Assembly: GCA_020633195.1 (NCBI GenBank)
Contig: JACKEC010000028.1
Span: 77,300 to 141,299 of the forward strand
Direction of reading: 5' to 3'
Length of the DNA: 64,000 nt
Source: Sandaracinaceae bacterium
Lineage (GTDB): Bacteria; Myxococcota_A; Polyangia; Polyangiales; Sandaracinaceae
Shown in pieces: positions 25,684 to 33,278 of this stretch. Below the pieces are notes generated by a model. The model was not told where the DNA came from and ran no database searches. It saw only the letters and a list, made by a program, of their open reading frames with translations. Position 1 is the first letter of the stretch. Each line of letters begins with the position of its first letter. The translations under genes were made by a program, and so were the position numbers.

Positions 25684-25714
25684 TTGACAATGCGTCAGCT
25701 AATGATATCTGACG
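25684..25714 (+). promoter_or_regulatory. TetR-gene promoter with overlapping operator
   Basis: TTGACA (25684-25689), then 16 bases and a TATCTG hexamer (25706-25711), form a promoter in a locally AT-rich patch. The dyad CGTCAG-N10-CTGACG (25693-25698 and 25709-25714) covers the spacer and -10, and a further half site TGAC (25685-25688) adds TGAC-N5-GTCA. Placement over its own promoter fits TetR autorepression. Confidence 0.6.
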
Positions 25715-25726
25715 GATCGTCGAAGA

Positions 25727-26320
25727 ATGGCGAGGCCCAAAGACCGTAAGAAGCGGCGAGATCTGGCTCGCCGGGCCGTCGAGGCGCTGCAGAAGCTCGG
25801 GCTCGAAGCGACGATGACGCAGGTCGCGGCGGAGCTCGAGGTCAAGCGGCCGACCCTGCTCTATCACTTCCCGACCAAGGCCGCGATCGTCGAGAACGCG
25901 CTCGAGGACCTCCTCGCCGAGCAGGCGATCTTCGTCATCCAGCAGCAAGAGCGGCACACCCACCCGATCGACCAGCTCTTCGCGCAGATCGTCGCGACGC
26001 ACGAGTTCCATCACGGCAAGGAGTCGCGGCTGCTCTTCCTCACCCAGCTCGTCGCCTCGGCGGGGAGCGAGCGCGCCGAGCAGATCATGCACGTCGGCAA
26101 CATGGCGTTCGAAGCGCGCCGTCAGGTGATGGGGCAGCGCCTCCGCGACGGCATCGCCGCCGGCACGGTGGCCCCCCACGACGTCGACGCGCTGATCGCG
26201 GTGGTGCGGAGCTTCAACGACGGGCTGATCATCCAGCGCGTGATGCTCGGCGCCGACCTCGCGCCGATCCACACGTTCATCTGGGAGCACGTGCTCTCGC
26301 CGCTGAAGCTCGAGCCGTGA
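25727..26320 (+). CDS. TetR-family transcriptional regulator
   Basis: A 197-residue regulator with a typical N-terminal helix-turn-helix (TMTQVAAELEVKRPTLLYHFPTKAAIV, about 30-55) and a helical ligand-binding domain. The ATG at 25727 lies just downstream of a dyad-bearing promoter. The stop overlaps the GTG of the epimerase-like gene by 4 bases, so the regulator probably controls that gene together with itself. Effector unknown. Confidence 0.9.
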   Translation: MARPKDRKKRRDLARRAVEALQKLGLEATMTQVAAELEVKRPTLLYHFPTKAAIVENALEDLLAEQAIFVIQQQERHTHPIDQLFAQIVATHEFHHGKESRLLFLTQLVASAGSERAEQIMHVGNMAFEARRQVMGQRLRDGIAAGTVAPHDVDALIAVVRSFNDGLIIQRVMLGADLAPIHTFIWEHVLSPLKLEP

Positions 26321-27288
26321 GGGTCCTCGTCACCGGCGCGACGGGCTTCGTCGGCGAGTGGCTGGTCCGAGCCCTCGTGGCGCGCGGCCACGAGGTCGTG
26401 GCGTTCGCGCGAGCCTCGAGCCGCACCGAAGGGATCGAGGCGCTCGGCGCGAGCGTCCGCCGCGGCGCCTTCGACGACCCCGGCTCCCTCGCGCGCGCGG
26501 TCGACGGCGTGGACGCCGTCGCGCACCTCGCGGGCGGCGGCATCGCGCGCAGCGACGAGGAGATCTACGTCAACAACACGGGCTCGACCCGCGCGCTCTT
26601 CGGCGCGGCGCGGGACGCGGCGGTGCGGCGGTTCGTCCTCGTGTCGTCGCTGACCGCGCGCGACGCGATCTCGCACTACGGCCGGAGCAAGCGCGCCGCG
26701 GAGCGCGTGGTGCTCGAAGACACGTCGGGCCCGAGCGTGATGGTGCTGCGCCCGCCCGCGCTCTACGGGCCCGGCGAGCACCGCATGGTGCCGCTCTTCG
26801 CGGCGGCCCGGCGCGGCGTGGTGCCCACCGTCCACCCTCGAGGGACGTTGTCGATGCTGCACGGCGCGGACTGCGCCGAGGCGATCGCGTGCGCGCTCGA
26901 GAGCGAGGCGCGGGGCGTCGTCTTCGTCGGTGAGGAGCGCGTCTACGGCCGGCGGGAGATGGCCGAGATCGTGGGACGCGCGGTGGGTCGACGCGTCCGC
27001 GTCGTCGCGATCCCGCCCCCCGCGCTCCGGGTCGCGGCGCGCGCGTCGGAGCTCGTCGGGCGGCTCCGGGACCGCCCGGTGATGTTCGGCGTCGACAAGA
27101 CGCGTGACGTGCTGCAGCCGCACCAGGTCGGTGATCCTCGCGAGGCGTTCGCGCGGCTCGGCTGGCGCCCGACCCGCGACTTCGAGCGCGGCGCGCGCGA
27201 GGCCCTCGAGGACTACGTCGCGCGGGGGTGGCTCACGGACACGCCTGATCGACGGCGTCGCCCACGATCCCCGACAGCGCCGACGTGA
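26317..27288 (+). CDS. NAD-dependent epimerase/dehydratase (extended SDR)
   Basis: A 323-residue Rossmann protein. It has the nucleotide motif GATGFVG (about 7-13), HLAGGG, SSLTAR and the active-site YGRSK (Tyr/Lys spaced YxxxK, about 127-131). LRPPALYGPGEH matches extended SDRs that act on nucleotide sugars or related polyols, but the substrate cannot be told. The start GTG overlaps the tetR stop. The 3' end overlaps the convergent VWA gene by 56 bases, and the last 18 residues are a basic low-complexity tail, possibly dispensable. Confidence 0.88.
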   Translation: MRVLVTGATGFVGEWLVRALVARGHEVVAFARASSRTEGIEALGASVRRGAFDDPGSLARAVDGVDAVAHLAGGGIARSDEEIYVNNTGSTRALFGAARDAAVRRFVLVSSLTARDAISHYGRSKRAAERVVLEDTSGPSVMVLRPPALYGPGEHRMVPLFAAARRGVVPTVHPRGTLSMLHGADCAEAIACALESEARGVVFVGEERVYGRREMAEIVGRAVGRRVRVVAIPPPALRVAARASELVGRLRDRPVMFGVDKTRDVLQPHQVGDPREAFARLGWRPTRDFERGAREALEDYVARGWLTDTPDRRRRPRSPTAPT

Positions 27289-28030
27289 GCGCGGCCGGAT
27301 CGTCGACCGAGAGCGCGGCCCCGGTGCCCCCGGCCGCCGCGATCTGATCGAGGACGTCGACGCCGAACGCGCCGGGGAGACCCACCACCCAGGTCTGGAC
27401 GCCCCGCGCGCTCCACTCGGCCGCGTAGTCCCACGCCGCCGTCGCCTCCGCGCACGTGGGCATCCCGTCGGTCAGCACCACCACCGCGGTGACCTCGTCG
27501 TCGATCGGCAGCGCCTCGTCGGCGCGCCGGAACGCCACGTCGAGCGGCGTCGATCCGCCCACCTCGCCGTGCGCCCAGAGCGCGCGCCACGCGGACAGGA
27601 ACGCGGCGCCGTCGCGGAACGGGAGCTGCGCCCCGATGGGGTCGACCTCGGCGCAGAGCCCCGGCTCCCGCTCCATGGAGGTGGGGAAGAGGATCGCGCC
27701 GGCGACGATGCGCGCGGCCAGCGGCTCGAGCGCGGCGGTCAGCGCGTCGCTCGCGACCTGCCAGCGAGGGGCCTCCTCGCCCGCGTCGGTCGTCCAGGCC
27801 TCGTTCATGCTGCCCGAGCGATCGAAGACGACGAGGACGCGCGCGCCGCACTCGGGCGGCCGGGTGGTCCCGCCGCCGCCTCCGCCGCCCCCGCCGACGC
27901 TGGGCGAGCCGACGCGGAAGGACCCGTCCGGGCGCGACGCGTCGAGATCGTCCCAGGTCGCGGGCGGAGGCGCCGAGGGGTCGCAGGCGGCGAGGCAAAA
28001 GACCAGGAGCAAGCCGGCGAAGGGGCGCAC
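27233..28030 (-). CDS. Von Willebrand factor A lipoprotein
   Basis: A 265-residue lipoprotein (lipobox CLAAC near residue 16) with an Asp/Ser and poly-Gly linker, then a VWA domain. The metal-ion-dependent adhesion site DRSGSMN lies near 70 and the second metal motif TDGMPT near 189. Cell-surface protein binding or adhesion is the probable role. The GTG start follows TATGAT on the minus strand by 6 bases, one of the best -10 elements here. The 3' end overlaps the epimerase gene. Confidence 0.85.
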   Translation of the reverse strand: MRPFAGLLLVFCLAACDPSAPPPATWDDLDASRPDGSFRVGSPSVGGGGGGGGGTTRPPECGARVLVVFDRSGSMNEAWTTDAGEEAPRWQVASDALTAALEPLAARIVAGAILFPTSMEREPGLCAEVDPIGAQLPFRDGAAFLSAWRALWAHGEVGGSTPLDVAFRRADEALPIDDEVTAVVVLTDGMPTCAEATAAWDYAAEWSARGVQTWVVGLPGAFGVDVLDQIAAAGGTGAALSVDDPAALTSALSGIVGDAVDQACP

Positions 28031-28036
28031 CCGAAG

Positions 28037-28042
28037 ATCATA
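28037..28042 (-). promoter_or_regulatory. TATGAT -10 element of the VWA lipoprotein gene
   Basis: On the minus strand TATGAT (5 of 6 to TATAAT) ends 6 bases before the GTG at 28030. This fits a leaderless transcript and decides the start. Confidence 0.5.
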
Positions 28043-28072
28043 GCGCCCCTCGCCCCGACCGGCCCGACGCGC

Positions 28073-28078
28073 TATGTG
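28073..28078 (+). promoter_or_regulatory. TATGTG, candidate -10 element of yhbY
   Basis: Ends 9 bases before the ATG at 28088. Together with the minus-strand TATGAT it defines a compact divergent promoter region of 57 bases. Confidence 0.3.
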
Positions 28079-28087
28079 CGGCGACCC

Positions 28088-28384
28088 ATGTCTCTTCGAG
28101 GCTCCCAGAAGCGGTACCTGCGCGGCCTCGCGCACCACCTCCAGCCCATCGTGCAGGTCGGCAAGGCGGGGATCACCGAGGCGCTCATCAGCGCGACCTC
28201 GCGCGCGCTGCTCGACCACGAGCTGATCAAGGTGCGGCTCCCGCAGGTCGACAAGGCCGAGCGCGCCGCGCTCGCCGAGGTGCTCGAGCAGCGGACCAGC
28301 GCGCAGCTCGCGGGGCTCACCGGCCGGATCGCGATCCTCTACCGGCGCCACCCCGACGAGCCCACGATCCGTCTGCCCGAGTAG
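28088..28384 (+). CDS. yhbY: YhbY-type CRM-domain RNA-binding protein
   Basis: A 98-residue single CRM domain protein that associates with pre-50S ribosomes in other bacteria. Family features: LRGSQKRYLRGLAHHLQPIVQVGK at the start, the GxxG-like loop GKAGITE, HELIKVRLPQ and the C-terminal GRIAILYRRH. Length is normal. It is followed immediately by the PHP lipoprotein gene. Confidence 0.92.
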   Translation: MSLRGSQKRYLRGLAHHLQPIVQVGKAGITEALISATSRALLDHELIKVRLPQVDKAERAALAEVLEQRTSAQLAGLTGRIAILYRRHPDEPTIRLPE

Positions 28385-28401
28385 TGCGCGCTTCGGCGCT
28401 G

Positions 28402-28407
28402 TACGAT
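28402..28407 (+). promoter_or_regulatory. TACGAT, likely -10 element
   Basis: Ends 6 bases before the ATG at 28414. This supports that start over the in-frame GTG at 28384, because 28414 also gives a clean lipoprotein signal. Confidence 0.35.
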
Positions 28408-28413
28408 CGCTCG

Positions 28414-30981
28414 ATGCGGACCGCGCTCGCGCTCTTGCTCCTCGCCAGCTGCACGGACCCCGCGCCGCCGACGGAGGACGCGGGGCCCCCACCGCCGACG
28501 ACCTGCGACACCCCGCCCACGATCGAGCTCGGGGACGCCGACGGACACCCCGAGCCGCTCGGCGCCGCGCCGGGTGAGGCGCGGGCGGGTCGGCTCGCGA
28601 GCGTGCCCGACGATCCGAGCGGGCTGCTCCGCTGGGCCGCGGGGGACTTCGTGCTCGCCAACGACCGCGTCGCGCTGGTCATCGAGGACGTGGGCACCTC
28701 CGACGAGATGAACCCCTACGGCGGACAGCCGATCGGCGCCGCGTCCATCGAAGACGGCGCGCTCGCCGCGCCGGCCGACTTCAGCGAGCTCATCTTCACC
28801 CTGGGGCGCGCCACGATCGGGGCCGAGCACGTCACCGTGATCGCCGACGGCCGCGACGGAGGGCCCGCGGTGGTGCGCGCGTCGGGGCCGGTCCGCACGA
28901 TCGGCTTCCTCGGCTTCCTCGACGCGGTGATCCCCGGCGACGTCGCCGACCTCGAGGCGGCGCTCGACTACTCCCTGTCGCCCGACGCCGAGCACGTCGA
29001 CGTCCACCTCCGGCTCGCGAACGCGACGGCCTCGGCGCTGGTGGTGCGGCGCCCGTTCCTCTTCGCGTTCCAGCAGAACCGCATGCCCAAGTTCGGGCCC
29101 GCGCTCGGCTTCGACGTGCCGGTGGGCACCGAGCTGCCGTTCGCCGTGTTCGTCGAGGACGGCGCGACGAGCTACGGCTTCGAGCCCGCCGCGGGCACGC
29201 TCGACGTCTTCATCGAGCAAGCGAACTTGCTCGGGTTCTTGCTCGACGCGATCGGCGCGGAGGCCTGCGCGGTGACCGACACCGACCTCGGCGACCTGCG
29301 CATCGGGGGTCCTGGCCTCGACGGCTGGCTCGACGCGCGCGCCCGCTCGGTGGGGGAGACGCGACACGCGATCCGCGGCGTGGTCCACCAGAGCGACGGG
29401 GCGCCCGCGGCCGGCGCGCGCGTGCACGCGGAGCGGGACGGCGCCTACCTCGGCCGCGCGACGGCGGACGCGACGGGCGCGTTCGAGCTGCACGTGGGCG
29501 ACGCGGACGTGACGCTCACCGCGTGGCGTCGGGGCGACGCGCCTTCCGCGACCGTGGCCGTGACCGCGCCGGCCGACGGCGTCGAGCTGACGCTCGGGCC
29601 GACCGCGACGCTCGCGCTGACGATCGTCGACGAGACGGGCGCGCCGCTCCCGGCGCGGGTCCAGCTCCTGCCGGTGGACGGCGATGCCTTCGGTCCGCCG
29701 GGCGCGTGGGGGGAGCGCCCCGTCATGCGCGGCCGGACCGACGTGCGCTACCCGGCCGACGGCTCGATCACGATGAGGGTCCCCGCGACGCCGCATCGGG
29801 TCGTCGTCTCGCACGGCTTCGAGCACGAGATCGCGGTGCTCGACGTCGACCTCGCGGACGGCGAGAGCGCGACGCGCGAGGTGACGCTCGCGCGCGTCCT
29901 CGAGACGCCCGGCGTGATGTGCGGTGACCTCCACCTCCACACGAACCGCTCCTTCGACGCCGAGGACGACGCGACCCTGAAGGTCCTCGCCGCCGCGGCG
30001 GAGGGCCTCGAGATCCCGCTCCGCTCCGACCACGAGTGGGTCGGCACGTTCGAGCCCGAGATCGCGGCGCTCGGCCTCGAGTCGCGGCTCTTCGGCGTCG
30101 GCTCGCTCGAGCTGACGACGTTCGTGTACGGGCACGCCGGCGTGTTCCCGCTCGACGCGGATCCGAGCGCCCGCAACGCCGGCGCCGTCGACTGGGTCGA
30201 CCTCGATCCGCCGACCGTGTTCGGCGACGCGGCGTCGCGGATGGGCTCGGACGGACGCGCGACGGTGATCATCAACCACCCGCGCGACTTCGGCGCGCTG
30301 CTCGGCTACTTCAACGCGGCGAACTACGACCCGACCACCGGCACCGCCGGCCGCCCCGAGTGGTGGTACGACGGCTTCACGCTGCTCGAGGTCTTCAACG
30401 ACTCGGACTTCGACGCGAACGCCGACGCGTCCGTGCGCGACTGGTTCTCGCTCCTGAGCCACGGGCACACGACGTTCGCGGTGGGCTCGTCGGACAGCCA
30501 CGAGGTCGCCGGGCGCCCCGTCGGCTACCCGCGCACGTGCGTCGACGTCGGCGTCGACTCGGCCGAGGCGATGCGCGCGCTCGGCGCGGGGGTGTTCCGC
30601 GACCGACTGCTCGCGGGCGCGGCGACGATCGTCGGGGGCGTGTTCGTGGAGCCCGTCGCGCGCGGCGGCGTCGGCCCCGGAGGGACCGTGAGCGGCGCGG
30701 GGGCGCGGGAGACGATCGAGGTGACCGTGCGCGCCGCCCCGTGGGTCGGCGTCGATCGCCTGCGCGTCTTCGTCGACGGTGAGCTCACCGAGACCCTCGC
30801 CATCGACGCGTCCACGGAGGACCCGCTCGACCCGGTGGTGCGCTTCCGCGCGCCGCTCGAGGTCGCCGTGGACGCGGACGCCTACGTCGTCTTCGTCGCC
30901 GACGGCGAAGGCGATCTCGAGCCGGTCTACCGAGGCCGCCGCCCGTTCGGCGTGACCAACCCGATCTTCTTGGTGCGCTGA
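28414..30981 (+). CDS. CehA/McbA-family PHP metallohydrolase lipoprotein
   Basis: An 855-residue lipoprotein (lipobox LLLAS-Cys near residue 12). The N-terminal about 320 residues are beta-rich. Carboxypeptidase-regulatory-like (CarboxypepD_reg) repeats follow at about 325-490. The PHP-type metal-binding domain has GDLHLHTNRSFDAEDD (about 505-520), PLRSDHEW, INHPRDF and GSSDSHEV. Families of this type hydrolyse esters or amides, but the natural substrate here is unknown. It sits on the cell surface. Two strong hairpins follow the stop. Confidence 0.85.
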   Translation: MRTALALLLLASCTDPAPPTEDAGPPPPTTCDTPPTIELGDADGHPEPLGAAPGEARAGRLASVPDDPSGLLRWAAGDFVLANDRVALVIEDVGTSDEMNPYGGQPIGAASIEDGALAAPADFSELIFTLGRATIGAEHVTVIADGRDGGPAVVRASGPVRTIGFLGFLDAVIPGDVADLEAALDYSLSPDAEHVDVHLRLANATASALVVRRPFLFAFQQNRMPKFGPALGFDVPVGTELPFAVFVEDGATSYGFEPAAGTLDVFIEQANLLGFLLDAIGAEACAVTDTDLGDLRIGGPGLDGWLDARARSVGETRHAIRGVVHQSDGAPAAGARVHAERDGAYLGRATADATGAFELHVGDADVTLTAWRRGDAPSATVAVTAPADGVELTLGPTATLALTIVDETGAPLPARVQLLPVDGDAFGPPGAWGERPVMRGRTDVRYPADGSITMRVPATPHRVVVSHGFEHEIAVLDVDLADGESATREVTLARVLETPGVMCGDLHLHTNRSFDAEDDATLKVLAAAAEGLEIPLRSDHEWVGTFEPEIAALGLESRLFGVGSLELTTFVYGHAGVFPLDADPSARNAGAVDWVDLDPPTVFGDAASRMGSDGRATVIINHPRDFGALLGYFNAANYDPTTGTAGRPEWWYDGFTLLEVFNDSDFDANADASVRDWFSLLSHGHTTFAVGSSDSHEVAGRPVGYPRTCVDVGVDSAEAMRALGAGVFRDRLLAGAATIVGGVFVEPVARGGVGPGGTVSGAGARETIEVTVRAAPWVGVDRLRVFVDGELTETLAIDASTEDPLDPVVRFRAPLEVAVDADAYVVFVADGEGDLEPVYRGRRPFGVTNPIFLVR

Positions 30982-31023
30982 GTCCCGAGGGCGCGAAGCG
31001 ATCGAGGGATCTCAGTGGGGAGC

Positions 31024-31069
31024 GCGAGGGGCTTGCCCCTCGCCGGAGAGAAATCGCCGGAGGCGATTT
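31024..31069. terminator. Two tandem hairpins between convergent genes
   Basis: GCGAGGGGC-TT-GCCCCTCGC (31024-31043) is a perfect 9-bp stem. AAATCGCC-GGA-GGCGATTT (31051-31069) is a perfect 8-bp stem with T-runs on both outer flanks when read in either direction. They probably terminate transcription from both sides. Confidence 0.65.
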
Positions 31070-31085
31070 ATCGACAGGCCTCGAG

Positions 31086-31484
31086 CTACTGCGGCGGGAC
31101 GCCGTAGAGGGCGACGGCGGGCGGGCCGTCCGAGCCGTCCTCGTCGTAGCCGTCGTCGCTGCCATCGTCCGCGATGCCGTCGTCGGCGCCGTCGTCGGCG
31201 CCGTCGTCGATCGCGTCGTCGCCGCCGGAGGTGTCCTCGGGCTCGACCGTGGTGTCCTCGTCGGCCGCCTCCCCGCCGCCGCAGGCGGTCGCGCCGAAGG
31301 CGAACAGCGCCGCCGCGAGCAAGCCGCCGCGGCCGGAGATCACGGGGCGCCGCGGCGTCGCGTCGCGCAACGTCGCGCCGCAGAACGGGCACTCGGTCTC
31401 GCTGGGGCGCTCGGCCGCGTGGATGTGAGCGCGGCAGGCCGCGCAGCGGGTGAGCCCTTCGCGGCTCCGGATCGGCTTGGACAT
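31086..31484 (-). CDS. Zinc-ribbon membrane protein with Asp-rich tail
   Basis: A 132-residue protein. The N-terminal zinc ribbon has two Cys pairs, CAACRAH near 14 and CPFCG near 32. A hydrophobic segment follows (about 52-68) ending FGATACGGG, which resembles a lipobox but is internal. The C-terminal half is an Asp/Gly-rich repeat of DDGADDG-like units. The likely topology is zinc ribbon inside, acidic tail outside. Function unknown. A minus-strand TACCCT (31498-31493) ends 8 bases before the ATG. Confidence 0.65.
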   Translation of the reverse strand: MSKPIRSREGLTRCAACRAHIHAAERPSETECPFCGATLRDATPRRPVISGRGGLLAAALFAFGATACGGGEAADEDTTVEPEDTSGGDDAIDDGADDGADDGIADDGSDDGYDEDGSDGPPAVALYGVPPQ

Positions 31485-31492
31485 CGACCCCG

Positions 31493-31498
31493 AGGGTA
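31493..31498 (-). promoter_or_regulatory. TACCCT, likely -10 element
   Basis: On the minus strand it ends 8 bases before the ATG at 31484. Confidence 0.35.
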
Positions 31499-31509
31499 GC
31501 CGGTTGTGG

Positions 31510-32109
31510 TCAGCTCGGCTCGCGGAAGCAGAGCTCGACGGAGCGCACGCCCCGACGCGACATCTCGACGGTCCACGCGCCGTCGACGGGGACGAGGTGA
31601 TCGGAGCACAGCCGCCGGCCCGAGTCGGTGAGGCTCATGCGCCCGGTCTGGAGGAGCAGGGTCCGGTCCTCGCAGTCGTCGTCCTCGGCGAAGAACTCCT
31701 CGTCCTCGTACGGCTGCGCGTTCGCCTCCGCCGCCGCGACCACGCGGAGCGTGTCGTCGTGCATCGTGATGGTCGCGCCGTTGCCGCCGACGATCCGGAA
31801 CAGGTCGCCCTCGCGCCGACAGGCCATGACCGTGACCTCGACCTCGTAGAGCCCGGAGACGTCGATCGTCCCGTGGTCGCCGTCGAGGGAGACGCGCTCG
31901 CCGCAGGTGGTCTCGCCCGACGCCGCGTCGATCTCGCACGACTCGCTGCACAGCGCGCTCTCGCCCATCCGGATGTCGCCGTCGCAGAGCCCCACGTCCT
32001 CCTGGCCTTCGCCGGGGACGTAGTCGGGCTGACCGATGATCGGCTGATCGAAGGCGACGAGCTGAACACAGCCCGTCAGGAGCGCGGCCAGGGGTAGAAC
32101 GAAGCGCAC
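31510..32109 (-). CDS. Lipoprotein, unknown function
   Basis: A 199-residue lipoprotein (MRFVLPLAALLTGC). The mature part has about eight cysteines, likely disulfide-bonded, and an acidic patch (EDEEFFAEDDDCED). No enzymatic motif. GTG start at 32109; a minus-strand TACAGT (32123-32118) ends 8 bases before it. It is divergent from the MBL-fold lipoprotein gene. Confidence 0.7.
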   Translation of the reverse strand: MRFVLPLAALLTGCVQLVAFDQPIIGQPDYVPGEGQEDVGLCDGDIRMGESALCSESCEIDAASGETTCGERVSLDGDHGTIDVSGLYEVEVTVMACRREGDLFRIVGGNGATITMHDDTLRVVAAAEANAQPYEDEEFFAEDDDCEDRTLLLQTGRMSLTDSGRRLCSDHLVPVDGAWTVEMSRRGVRSVELCFREPS

Positions 32110-32117
32110 GGCCGCGG

Positions 32118-32123
32118 ACTGTA
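32118..32123 (-). promoter_or_regulatory. TACAGT, likely -10 element
   Basis: On the minus strand it ends 8 bases before the GTG at 32109. Confidence 0.35.
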
Positions 32124-32161
32124 GCTCGTTTGGCGGGGCTCGCCGCTCGGCCGGGCTGCAC

Positions 32162-32167
32162 TATGTT
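32162..32167 (+). promoter_or_regulatory. TATGTT, likely -10 element
   Basis: Ends 6 bases before the ATG at 32174 of the MBL-fold lipoprotein gene. Confidence 0.4.
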
Positions 32168-32173
32168 CCGCCG

Positions 32174-33052
32174 ATGCGGAGAGCCCTCCTCGTCGCCTCG
32201 CTCCTCGTCGGCTGCGGCTCGACCGCGCCGCCCGTCGATCACCCGACCGCGGACGCGCGGGTCGGCCGCTGGGTATCGCCGGCGCGCACGTTCCGGACGA
32301 ACCTGTTCTGGATCGACGCGCCCGAGGGCGTGGTCCTCGTGGACACCGGGTTCCTCCCCTCGGACGCGGAGGCGGCCGTCGCGGCGGCCGAGCGCGCGAC
32401 CGGCAAGCGCGTGGTGCTCGCCGTCGTGCTGCACGCCAACCCGGACAAGTTCAACGGGGCGCACTACCTGCGCGCTCGCGGGATCGAGGTGGTCACGAGC
32501 CAGGCCGTGATCGATCTCGTCCCGCACGTGCACGCGATCCGGCACCGCGCGTTCGCGTCTCGTTACCCGGGCGAGTACCCCGACGCGCCGCCCGAGCTCG
32601 AGGCGTTCGCGTCCGAGACGCTCGAGGTCGCCGGGACGACGCTGACGCTCCACGCGCTCGGGCCGGGCTGCTCCGACGCGCACGTCGCCCTCGAGTGGGA
32701 GGGGCACGTGTTCGTGGGTGACCTCGTCGCCAACGGCCACCACGCGTGGCTCGAGCTGGGGCACGTCGACGCGTGGCGCGCGCGGCTCGACGAGATCGCG
32801 GCGCTCGGGCCGCGCTACGTGCACCCCGGGCGTGGCGCGTCCGGCGGCCCGGAGCTCCTCGCGGCGCAACGCGACTACCTCGACACGGTCGAGGCGATCA
32901 CCCGCGAGCACGAGCCGACGCTGCCGGTCGACCCCGCCCGCGTCGACGCGGTGCGCGAGGCGATCGAGGCGCGCTACCCGGACCTCGGCCACGCGGTGTT
33001 CCTCCGCATCGGCGTGCCCGCCGTGTACCGACGGCTCGCCGAGGCGAGCTAG
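32174..33052 (+). CDS. MBL-fold lipoprotein with altered metal site
   Basis: A 292-residue lipoprotein (lipobox LLVGC near residue 14) with the metallo-beta-lactamase fold order: NLFWIDAPEGVVLVDTG, then the metal-loop region, GPGCSDAH, VFVGDLV and RYVHPGRG. The usual HxHxDH motif reads HANPDK (about 93-98): the first His and the Asp remain, while the second and third His are Asn and Lys. The His of the GH(S/T) loop is replaced by Cys (GPGCSDAH). Canonical di-zinc hydrolysis is therefore doubtful. The stop codon lies inside the start of a 165-bp palindromic element. Confidence 0.75.
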   Translation: MRRALLVASLLVGCGSTAPPVDHPTADARVGRWVSPARTFRTNLFWIDAPEGVVLVDTGFLPSDAEAAVAAAERATGKRVVLAVVLHANPDKFNGAHYLRARGIEVVTSQAVIDLVPHVHAIRHRAFASRYPGEYPDAPPELEAFASETLEVAGTTLTLHALGPGCSDAHVALEWEGHVFVGDLVANGHHAWLELGHVDAWRARLDEIAALGPRYVHPGRGASGGPELLAAQRDYLDTVEAITREHEPTLPVDPARVDAVREAIEARYPDLGHAVFLRIGVPAVYRRLAEAS

Positions 33053-33215
33053 AGCGCCGATCGGTTTGAAGAGCCGAGAAGGCTTGGAGCGCGATGGCCG
33101 TCAGGCGTGGTCGGACGTGACGAGGCGATGCTAAAGCATCGTCGAGGAGCGGCTGGCCGCGCCTGGCGGCTATCCCGCCCACGAATTCCGGTGGTTTCAA
33201 ACCGATTGGCGCTCT
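33051..33215 (+). repeat. 165-bp nested palindromic element, candidate structured RNA or miniature element
   Basis: The ends are 20-base inverted repeats (33051-33070 with 33196-33215, 19 of 20 paired). Inside them, GAGCC-GAGAA-GGCTT (33071-33085) and CCAC...GTGG (33179-33194) are small hairpins. A 22-base stem (33093-33114 with 33153-33174) follows, with an apical CGATGCT-AA-AGCATCG hairpin (33126-33141). Every mismatch in the two long stems (one outer, five inner) becomes G-U in plus-strand RNA and would be A-C in the minus-strand copy. The interval holds no gene. Confidence 0.7.
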
Positions 33216-33278
33216 CGGCAGCGGGAGTTGACGCACGTCGTGTGTGGCCGGCGCCAAACGCGTGAGGATGTGAGACCC

